From assembly GCA_905250885.1 (NCBI GenBank), contig CAJNOQ010002560.1:1-23730 (forward strand): a stretch of 23,730 bases of DNA, in the 5' to 3' direction. Positions within the stretch are counted from its first letter, which is position 1. Every line of letters starts with the position of its first letter. Shown one piece after another: positions 8,831 to 17,816 of the stretch. Source of the DNA: Didymodactylos carnosus. Taxonomy: Eukaryota > Rotifera > Eurotatoria > Philodinida > Philodinidae. The position numbers and the translations under genes were made by a program. The notes under the pieces are model-generated. The model saw only the letters and a list, made by a program, of their open reading frames with translations. It did no database searches and was not told the origin of the DNA.

Positions 8831-10791
8831 CCATCAATAACATGACTTTACATACTACTTTTCTTGTAAAATGAAATGATGAAAAAGTCATTTATAAAAT
8901 TCTATCAAACATGAGGGAGGTGAGGATAAGGTTGTCAATTTTTGTCAAAAATATTCTCCAATGTCAGATGTTATTCTTGATAACGACAAGTAGCTAAGAG
9001 TTCATATATTCACCAAAGTTCTACTAACATGCACTGTCACGTGTCACAAAAGTTCATTCACCATATTAGAAAAACTAAATATTGGTCTTAAACTAGTGAA
9101 TTAGACTCACGAGGGAACCCCTTGAGGTTATAAATCGCCTTTGAACTCAGACTACTTTTATCTTGTAGATCTCAGTGAGTAGTGAAATACCGTAAGTTGA
9201 TTTGTGCCCATAGTGCTTTGTCGCTGAGACACTGGATTTTTAGTCACTTTTTGCCTACAGAGCTTGAACTTCGAGCAAAATCCGACTTTCGAATTTTTAT
9301 TCAAACTTGCCACACTTGCAGCCTATTGTCATAGTAGTACGACGGGAAAATATTCGATGCTAATGAATTTTTCTGCCTTACGATACTGAAACTCGAACAT
9401 TTCACCAGAAGGTAAGGGTGAGGGTCAAATATTCGAGTCTCAGTATCTCAAGGCAGGAAAATTCATTAGCATCGAATATTTTCCCGTCGTACTACTATGA
9501 CAATAGGCTGCAAGTGTGGCAAGTTTGAATTAAAATTCGAAAGTCGGATTTTGCTCGAAGTTCAAGCTCTATAGGCAAAAAGTGACTAAAAATCCAGTGT
9601 CTCAGCGACAAAGCACCATGGGCACAAATCAACTTACGGTATTTCACTACTCACTGAGTTCAAAAGCGATTTATAACCTCAAGAGGTTCCCTCGTCAGCT
9701 TAAGACTAAAAAATTTTCGGCAAAAGTCAGAAGTTTTTGTTCTGATAACGTTTGCTCAACATGTCATTTGATGCAACATTTTACATCATCAATCTAGCTC
9801 AGAGTTGGAATCGGTTGCGTTTTTTCCAACCGGATCAGACCGGCGTGTTGAATGCGTAATTCAATCGGTAAAAAACCAGTCGATTGTATAACAGATATAT
9901 AGTTGTGATTTTATGAAAAATCAATGTTTTTTAGAAAGCTAACTTTGGTTGTTTACCCAAAACCTATCGGATTTAGATATTTTAGCATGAACGTCAAGAT
10001 ATTACTTTCTATGAAAGACAACCGAGCTTTTTAGAAATTTTCTTGATCATGCTGTCGCCCACCTATGTAAATATTGATCTTTTTCATGAAGATTGTATCG
10101 AAGGGGAAACGGCATCATGAGAGTGAGTTCAGCTGCAGCATTCTTTCCTGTCCGAATGAGTTTTTGATTGTTCAACTTTAGAATAAAAATAAGTGCTGTT
10201 AATACTTATGATGATTAATAGTAGTGATGTTGTATGGACGTTGGAGATCTAAATAAATAAATTATTGATGTGCAGCAGATTGAACTGTTAGCAAAGATTC
10301 TGGAGGTTTCTTTCAAATCAACATTTCCGTCAACGTCTCGAACAATCTAGTAACAAATATGTCTAGATTCTATCTTGTATGTTGAAGTTCTATCAGGTAA
10401 AGTCGATACATTTTTAAAATACTTCTCAACAACTCGCCCGAACTTCAAGATGGATTTCTGGAGAAGTTATTCTAATCCGCTATTATTTGCTTCTGTCCAC
10501 TATAATGAGCGACCTTTTCACAATTTCACAATTCGTTTTCCCCTCTACATATACGTTTTGAATTTCTGTCATACATGTGAATTTAACAATTTGTGTTATT
10601 CAATATACGTGCGAAATTTTAGCTACTTGTCGTTATCGAGAATAACACCTGACATTGGAGGATATTTTTGACAAAAATTGACAATATTATTCTCACCTCG
10701 CATACTTCGCTAGTGTTTGGTAGAATTTTCTAAAAGGCTTCCGAATTTCATTTTACAAGATTAGTAGCGTGTAAAATCACATTATCGATGG
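8831..10791. mobile_element. foldback-type element with ~170-bp inverted ends
   Basis: The left end (8831-8997) and right end (10619-10791) are inverted copies at very roughly 75-80% identity by eye. Shared blocks include CTTGTAAAATGAAAT, AAAATTCTAYCAAAC, GTCAATTTTTGTCAAAAATA, CTCCAATGTCA and GATAACGACAAGTAGCTAA. Between them no transposase is readable, so it is probably a non-autonomous DNA element or a decayed one. It contains a second, much better preserved palindrome (9087-9708) that is either a nested insertion or a core of the same element. No clear target-site duplication was found. The frames inside (9582-9797 and 10375-10671) have no family resemblance. Ends are placed where the arm similarity fades and may be off by tens of bases. 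Confidence 0.7.
9087..9708. repeat. near-perfect long palindrome (~290-320-bp arms)
   Basis: The left arm (9087-9406) and right arm (9423-9708) are inverted copies around a loop of about 16 nt. Over the inner ~230 bp, identity is about 95% by eye, with only single-base changes except close to the loop. The left arm holds a 25-bp insertion (9151-9175) bounded by a CTCAG direct repeat, and its outer edge has a further ~13-bp difference next to GTCTTAA. Transcribed RNA would form a very long hairpin. It may be a foldback element inserted into the larger element, or an inverted duplication. Confidence 0.85.
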
Positions 10792-11897
10792 TCTCAAAGG
10801 CTCATTGAAGTACTTGGATCTATATTGATCTAGCATAATTTTTTACGCTTTGTATAATTTTCAGTCACAAGTTGTAATCATTATAATTATGTTATCCTTC
10901 TTTTGAAAGACCGAATTCACGTGATGTTGATGATTATTAAGCCCGACGCTGTCACTTTAAGTAATTATTTCAAATCTACTATTACATAGAGATAATGACT
11001 GTTTATTCTTTAATTATGTTTCAGATTTTGTACTTTGTTCTTTTTTTTTATCTAACGTTAAACTCATTTATATAATAATATTATTTAAATAAAGTATCAT
11101 TCATAGAAAAAACGTCGGAAACAGAATAATTGTAACTCAAAAGCAAAACGGCTGTACCCTTTTGATCATGACTTGATGAGAAGAGATGTATAACGACAAT
11201 TAAACATTTCCATAAGTAAAAATAGTTTTTTTGTAAAGATAATCAATCTTCATACGATCTATAGTTTTCCTGATCATCGATAGAATTCCATGTTTATAGT
11301 AAGCTATCAATTTTAACAATGAATTAGTCAAAAAATGGATAATATTTCCGCAAACGAATTAATCAGAGATATAGATCGACACAAGTCTCTTTTCAGTTTT
11401 ATTTCTATAGCAGAATACGCTATTTCAAAGTATCAGAACAGTGATATAAAAGGAACTATGGTAGTAGGTGGAGAAACGAATAATTACAGTTGCTCTCTCA
11501 CTGTAAGTGGATTGAATGTTAAAAAGGCTCACAAACATACTTAAATAAATTTTTGATGAAAAAATATCTTGGTTGAAATTTTCTGTGTAGACGACGTTTC
11601 TATGTTTCACATCATTCTGCCGCCTCTGTAATACCACATACTGATAGGTTTCTTTCGGACTTCAAATTAGATTCATTCAGACGTTTTCTAGCAAAGAAGA
11701 AGCTTCTAGAACAACTATCTGTGTACTCGACAAATATTTCGATAAACATTTTTCATGTCGTATTATAGCAATGTTGACTTACTAATACACGCAGGTATCC
11801 ATTTTTTTCCTAATCAGGTGTATGATTCATATAAATATTGTTTGGAAATGGTATGATAATTTCAGTGATTCGCTCGTTGCCTCTGATAAATTCATGT
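10792..11897. other. intergenic, one weak small reading frame
   Basis: AT-rich sequence without a recognised gene. It includes a run of T at about 11040-11050 and the small frame at 11335-11544 listed separately. The minus frames at 11425-11637 and 11810-12037 are judged chance frames; the latter lies opposite the actin promoter. Confidence 0.45.
11335..11544 (+). CDS. possible small hypothetical protein
   Basis: A 69-codon frame starting ATGGATAATATTTCC, with moderately balanced codon use and an acidic, helical-looking first half. Its stop is followed at once by AATAAA (11544-11549). A strong GTAAGT near 11503 inside the frame could instead be a splice donor, in which case the frame is only a first exon. 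No family resemblance was recognised and no further exon could be placed. It may well be a chance frame. Confidence 0.22.
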   Translation: MDNISANELIRDIDRHKSLFSFISIAEYAISKYQNSDIKGTMVVGGETNNYSCSLTVSGLNVKKAHKHT

Positions 11898-11907
11898 CTA
11901 TATATGG
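11898..11907 (+). promoter_or_regulatory. CArG-like site upstream of actin
   Basis: CTATATATGG differs at one base from the serum-response-factor consensus CC(A/T)6GG. It lies 77 nt upstream of the TATA box. CArG boxes are a well-known control element of animal actin genes, so the location is suggestive, but the match is imperfect and AT-rich sequence makes chance matches common. Confidence 0.35.
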
Positions 11908-11932
11908 TAAAATAAATAAAAAATTTTAAACA

Positions 11933-11967
11933 AAGAAAGAGAAAAAAAAGAAAGAAAAAAAAGAAAT
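11933..11967 (+). repeat. polypurine tract in the actin promoter
   Basis: About 35 nt of A and G only (AAAGAAAGAGAAAA-type units), between the CArG-like site and the TATA box. Such tracts may exclude nucleosomes; here that is inference. Confidence 0.6.
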
Positions 11968-11983
11968 ACATCTTTTTTTGCCC

Positions 11984-11991
11984 TATAAATA
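11984..11991 (+). promoter_or_regulatory. TATA box of the actin gene
   Basis: TATAAATA lies 96 nt upstream of the actin start codon. It would place transcription start at about 12012-12018, leaving a 5' leader of about 65 nt if no trans-splicing occurs. Confidence 0.6.
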
Positions 11992-12079
11992 GATACAGAC
12001 ACAATAGAACGTACGAACATAAGAACACAATCAACACCTTCTCATAACTTACGTTCTAAATTAAACTGCAATTTTAAGA

Positions 12080-13622
<1,543 letters not shown>

Positions 13623-13637
13623 AAATAATGTGTATTT

Positions 13638-13643
13638 AATAAA
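13638..13643 (+). terminator. AATAAA poly(A) signal of actin
   Basis: AATAAA begins 16 nt after the actin stop codon and is followed by a T-rich stretch. Confidence 0.65.
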
Positions 13644-14982
13644 TTTTTATTTTTTATTTTGTCCATTCATCGTTGTTCATAGATGCTATTTTAAATTTAT
13701 ATTTGAATAGAAATTCAGTTTCTAGAAACTAAATATTACCAGATTTGTGCAGGACAACGTCTCGAATTTAGTTGTTTTTTTCCGTTATGCTTTCTCTTGT
13801 GATTAAAACTGACTGTTTTGATCAACTAATTAACGATTCTCTCCTATTTCTTTCGTGAAGCATTAAAAAAAAACACTTATTCCCTGTTTTCGCGCGGTAT
13901 AATTATTGAACCAGGTTTATTTTCGGTTTTTCTCCTCGAAGATACTAGCTACAACAAATGTGAGGAAAGTTTTAAATAGGGCAAGGAGTTTCCAGTTTGG
14001 TTTGTGGCAAATAAAGATTTCACTGAAATTCCCAGGCCTCAGGTCTCTGGAGAACCGTAACCCTAGAAAACCAACTCCGAATTCGAATATTACTTTTTTT
14101 TAAATAGCCTCATCGTGTACAGAAACGATTCCTGAACAAATCAAGACGGCTCTGAGCTCTCTGCAGCACTGTTTCATCAAACAGCATGCAATTTAAAAAA
14201 AGCCCCATGTCAGCCCAATTGCTCGGAAAACACGAAAAATATGTCTTTCGTTCTTTTACCCATAATTCTAACAAACTTATAATTCTAAAGAATACGTTAT
14301 ACCTCATTCTATAACCCTTTCAATTTTACATCTTTCTATATACAAACTGTGCCTAATTTCTGTCTGCAGAAGAAACTATAATCATTTTTATGTAGGAAAT
14401 GATGTTCAAGGGTATTCTACTCAGTTACATGTTCTTCTCAATAGTCTATATAGCATTTTTGTAGCCCGCGAAGTTCTCTATCGAATGGTATGTGAAGTGG
14501 AGTGGTTAACGGGAAAATAAATGGATAGTATAAACATGAACAAGGTTGACACACCGGTTTGCTGACACGCTGGAGAGTATTTCGACTCTTAGACTACCTA
14601 GTTACTTTTTCTTCTAACTGTACTATAAACCATTTTGTAGCCTGTGAAATTCTCTATCGAATGGAATGGATCGAAACAGAAAAAATAATAATCCTATTCA
14701 TAATAATAAAAATTAAAAATTCTTTCAACATTTTTCACATCTATCGTAAGCGCTAATACCTAATTTGGTATTTTGGTGTTTTTTTCATTCAAGTAAATGT
14801 GCTTTCAAATATTCTAAAAGAAAATACGGTTTATTACAATGCTAGAACTATACTTTGATAATAGTAGATTGGACTAATTGAATTTTGATGTGCTATATGT
14901 GACAAATAACGTGTCTATGAACAAAAAATATATTCTATATTTTGCTTGCTTGTACAACTATTCCGATATCGATATAATAAAT
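13644..14982. other. intergenic with a diverged direct repeat
   Basis: No supported gene. Frames at 13906-14103 plus, 14110-14307 minus and 14559-14756 plus have no resemblance to known families. The 13900-14100 part is somewhat richer in G and C than its surroundings. The main structure is the pair of diverged copies at 14412-14489 and 14591-14664. Confidence 0.45.
14412..14664. repeat. diverged direct repeat, ~75-80 bp, period ~175 bp
   Basis: Both copies share the order CTAC(T/C)-(T/)AGTTAC, TTCTTCT, a TATA-rich segment, CATTTTTGTAGCC or CATTTTGTAGCC, and TTCTCTATCGAATGG. The best block is TTCTCTATCGAATGG at the end of each copy. Function unknown; it may be a remnant of a tandem duplication. 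Confidence 0.55.
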
Positions 14983-15452
14983 ATGTTAACCATTTTCAAT
15001 ATTATTTTTATTTTTAATACTTTATTTCAACTAACACAATTGAATCCTGTGTCAATTAATACGCGAAACAATGGTGTGTATGGATTTACTAGAGAAATAT
15101 CGTTGATACACATCTGACTTTTTTTCTCATTATACAATTAGATATGACGTCATTTGCTTTTACCGATGATATACTATCGAATGCGTTTGAACTTGATCAA
15201 ATATTAGAAGATCAACTCATTGAAAGCATGTAAGTGCATCTATATTCTTCATAGAACAAGAACGATTTTTCTTTCTTTTATAGAAAAACATCTGACAAAC
15301 ATGAATGTGAAAAATGTGGCTGTAATGATCGATGTAAGAATGGAGGTTCATGTGTTTTAGTGAATCCGACTGTTTCTGGTGGTGAATATGGATACCGATG
15401 TTATTGTAAATCGAGCTTTCAAGGAGACAATTGTGACATTCAATCTGCATGA
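14983..15452 (+). CDS. secreted protein with a single EGF-like domain, three exons
   Basis: Exons 14983-15073, 15142-15229 and 15284-15452, with GT-AG introns of 68 and 54 bp, join in frame to 115 residues. Residues 1-19 are a hydrophobic signal peptide (M-L-T-I-F-N-I-I-F-I-F-N), then a low-complexity acidic linker (about 31-60), then an EGF-like domain. The six canonical cysteines are C73, C77, C83, C99, C101 and C110, with the typical K-N-G-G-S-C and G-Y-R-C-Y-C spacing; C68 and C71 are an extra pair just before. The product would be exported and, with one domain and no membrane anchor, could act as a small ligand or matrix peptide; this is inference. An alternative in-frame ATG at 14917 would add 22 residues and bury the signal peptide, so 14983 is preferred. 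The exon joins are supported by phase and by strong acceptor tracts, but intron 1 uses a weaker GTGTGT donor. Confidence 0.75.
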
Positions 15453-15590
15453 TATGTTGATGTTATTATCACATTTTCACTATATGTGTTTGCAGCATTT
15501 TCGAGTTACTTACGACATGTAGCAATTTTATGTGTATCATACATGTTCATTAGGATAAAATACTTCTTGATAGAATTGCAGTGAGTAACA
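15453..15590. other. 3' flank of the EGF gene
   Basis: AT-rich, no canonical AATAAA seen; a GATAAA-type sequence occurs near 15553. It separates the EGF gene from the left end of the foldback element by only ~140 bp. Confidence 0.4.
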
Positions 15591-15824
15591 AAATTGATCT
15601 TATACCTTTCACATAAACTTATGATTGATATTTCTGCGGAAAAAAAACACGTGCATGATTGAGAGTTTCGGTAAAATGTTGTAAATTTATTGTAGTTTAT
15701 TTGCTTAAAATGGTAAGTGCGTATGTCATACAGTCGTTGTGTTAGGTCAGAATGAGTGAAATGGACAACTTTATTTGTCTTACAAAATTGAACATAAAGT
15801 TTGACTTTTTATTGTCTTTCAGAG

Positions 15825-16148
15825 TGAACTTTAGTTTTAACTTGATAAAACGAGCGCATTTTATGCAGTTTTTCTTGCTCATCAGACTCATATATACTTC
15901 AGAATTTTAAATCAAAGAGCAGAGAAAAAAGAAACGAAGTACAAAAAAGTCATTTTTTTGAGATTTTTCGTAATGCTTTGCATAATAAATTCATATCTCG
16001 ATGAGAAAACAACTTAACCACTTATGCAGTTTTGTGTAGATGAGCACGATTAGAAAACAGAAAACATTTTCTCACTGAACGATGAATCTGATGAGCAAGA
16101 AAAACTGCATAAAATACGCTCGTTTTATCAAGTTAAAACTAAAGTTCA
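15825..16148. mobile_element. nested MITE-like insertion, 67-bp terminal inverted repeats
   Basis: The left repeat (15825-15891) starts TGAACTTTAGTTTTAACTTG and the right repeat (16082-16148) is its inverse with two mismatches in 67. The internal ~190 bp are non-coding. It interrupts the left arm of the surrounding element exactly between AGAG(TG) and CCATGGGG; the opposite arm is uninterrupted there (AGAGTGCCCATGGGG read on the minus strand), which serves as an empty site. Target-site duplication is not obvious. Confidence 0.8.
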
Positions 16149-16883
16149 TCCATGGGGAAATTTTAGTAGGTACCGCGGTGTGTACACGCGTGAATATCGT
16201 CAAATGAATTGTGGTCGCACGTGAACATCATAAAATGGTGTGTGAACACGCGTAGAAAATATATTCCAGTTGTGATAACAGGTGAACTGGTCACGAAAAC
16301 GTTTCGCGTCATATTTTTTGCACGTGATCACAGGTGAAAGTCGTGAAGTGTGTAGTGGCCACACGTGAATTTCTCATGTTAAAATTTCCTTAAAAAAATA
16401 TCACTTGCGAACACGCGTAAAAATGTTTCCCACTAATTTCATTGTGAAAAATATCTTCACATTTATTCGCACGTCAGTTTTTCACGCAACTCATTTCGTG
16501 AATAATATTCATACTTAACCCCAAGCGACGAAATTCTTACGTTGCACGTGCGTCCACGTGAGAAACCTTTTACAAGTACGAATGTCGTGAAGATTGAGCG
16601 GCAAGCATAAATACAAATTTCTCCTATATCTTCCGAAAGTTGTACATACATACAGATGAAAATCTTTGCTGTAGACCGAAGGTATTTGCTGTACGAATAT
16701 GCCTGGGAATCATCTTGTTCCCCGGGAGGAAGTATTAACTAAAATAGTTTGGAAAAGTTGGAAACTAAGAAAAAAGATTTAAGAAGTTCATGAGTAATCA
16801 CGCGTGGAAACTTTTTTACACGTGGTAACTCGTGAGGATTGATTCGACAACTATGAATATGAGATTTATTCAGTAGTTTCTCA

Positions 16884-16953
16884 GGCACGTTAGCTCAATA
16901 GTAGTATCGTAGATTTCTAATTCAAAGTACCCTGGTTTGACTCTTACTTTGCG
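16884..16953 (+). pseudogene. tRNA-Arg(TCT)-like relic
   Basis: GGCACG then TAGCTCAATAG (A-box-like, 16891-16901), loop TTTCTAA (16914-16920; anticodon TCT at 16916-16918) followed by TTCAAAG as in tRNA-Arg(UCU), and GGTTTGACTCT (B-box-like, 16934-16944). The anticodon stem has two mismatches (G-A and A-C) and neither the T-arm nor the acceptor stem pairs well, so it is not a functional tRNA. It may be the head of an old tRNA-derived SINE or a captured tRNA pseudogene; its Pol III boxes are partly intact. Confidence 0.5.
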
Positions 16954-17045
16954 GTGATATATATAAAATGTGATATTTTAGAAACTAGTGGTCACACGTG
17001 GAAAAAGTTATAGATGAAGTTGCATTGATGAAATCTGCATTATAC

Positions 17046-17101
17046 CTTGACCATGGTGACCATGTATAGTCAGTTGACTATAGATGGTCGGCATGGTCAA
17101 G
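17046..17101. repeat. 56-nt hairpin with 4-nt loop
   Basis: CTTGACCATG, then GACCAT, then ATAGTC pair with GACTAT, ATGGTC and CATGGTCAAG around an AGTT loop. Only two 2-nt internal mismatched steps interrupt the 26-position stem. This is the best small hairpin in the window. It sits in the CACGCGTG-rich core of the element. It might be a processed small-RNA precursor or a DNA cruciform site; there is no evidence of expression. Confidence 0.75.
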
Positions 17102-17454
17102 ATTTTTTCACACGTAATCACGCGTGAAGATTGTTCACTTGTGTACACGTGTGAAGATTTTTCACGCGTAGCCACGCGTGTGATGTTGCAACAACACGAC
17201 CAAACTGTCGTGAAACTTGCTGTCTTTACCTACAAAATTTCGTGAAAGTCCAAGCTGACATTTCACGGTCCCTCACGCGTGAAAAATCGATAAAATTTCC
17301 CCATGGGCACTCTAAAAGACAATAAAAATTCAAACTTTTTGATCGATTTGGTTAGGCAAAGAAAGTTGTCCATTTCACTCTTTCTGGCTTAAAGGTGTCT
17401 TTATTCCGCAGAAATATCAATCGCAAGTTCATATGAGAAGTGTAAAATCAATTT

Positions 17455-17763
17455 ACTTTCGATTCTTTTTGTCTGTAGTTGTTTCTCCATATGGTACTTA
17501 TATTCTATGCTTTCTCGCAAGACCATCTAACTACTATAGCAAAAATAAGCTTTTTCATTCACCATCATATCACTCATATCATTATTAATAAAAATGGTGT
17601 TCATAATGTGCAACATAAAAGCAAGGCTTATTGAAATATATCTTGTAAGAACGCGAAAGTAAAGTTAAACTCGAAAACAGTTTGGATCAAAGCTTTGAAA
17701 AGTTAGTTAGTAGCTAATTAAAGTCTTTCCAATGCTTCATTATTTTTATTCAATTTATTATTA
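17455..17763. other. intergenic, downstream of the kinesin-like gene
   Basis: AT-rich spacer between the right end of the foldback element and the 3' end of the minus-strand gene. Nothing recognised. Confidence 0.5.
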
Positions 17764-17769
17764 TTTATT
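17764..17769 (-). terminator. AATAAA poly(A) signal of the kinesin-like gene
   Basis: TTTATT on the plus strand is AATAAA on the minus strand, 47 nt past the stop codon at 17817-17819. Further AATAAA-like sequences follow within 30 nt. Confidence 0.55.
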
Positions 17770-17816
17770 TCATCATCATCAATAAAAGAAAAATGTATGC
17801 ACAATTTTATAATCAT

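Larger units (their letters stand above)
16166..17290. repeat. dispersed CACGCGTGA / CACGTG motifs
   Basis: At least twenty loosely conserved occurrences of CACGCGTGA, CACGTGA, ACACGCGT or ACACGTG, in both orientations, are scattered over ~1.1 kb. They often come in pairs about 10-15 bp apart followed by an A-rich or T-rich stretch. Clear ones are near 16186, 16245, 16413, 16796, 17117, 17167 and 17275. They are far denser than anywhere else in the window, so they belong to the element. Many are self-complementary. Likely protein-binding or subterminal repeats of the transposon; the cognate protein is unknown. Confidence 0.7.
15591..17454. mobile_element. composite foldback-type element with CACGCGTG repeats
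   Basis: Inverted ends lie at about 15591-15824 (left) and 17307-17454 (right). Matching blocks read inward are AAATTGAT, ATTGATATTTCTGCGG, GAGTGAAATGGACAACTTT, AAAGTTTGA, TTTTTATTGTCTTT and CAGAGTG/TAGAGTG. The left arm carries about 90 bp absent from the right. Arm matching resumes inside a nested insertion with CCATGGGGAAATTTTA (16150-16165) against 17291-17306. The interior is filled with CACGCGTGA-like motifs, a tRNA-like relic and a hairpin. No transposase is readable. The architecture (long inverted ends, repeated internal binding-site-like motifs, no coding capacity) suits a non-autonomous DNA or foldback transposon. No target-site duplication was identified. Confidence 0.72.

Noticed and set aside
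9582-10671. Plus frames 9582-9797 and 10375-10671 inside the foldback element, considered as transposase fragments
   Set aside because: No DDE/D-type motifs or other transposase features; the first lies in the palindrome arm.
11810-12037. Minus-strand frame of 75 codons rich in F and L
   Set aside because: It is the reverse of the actin promoter's polypurine tract and flanks; composition alone explains it.
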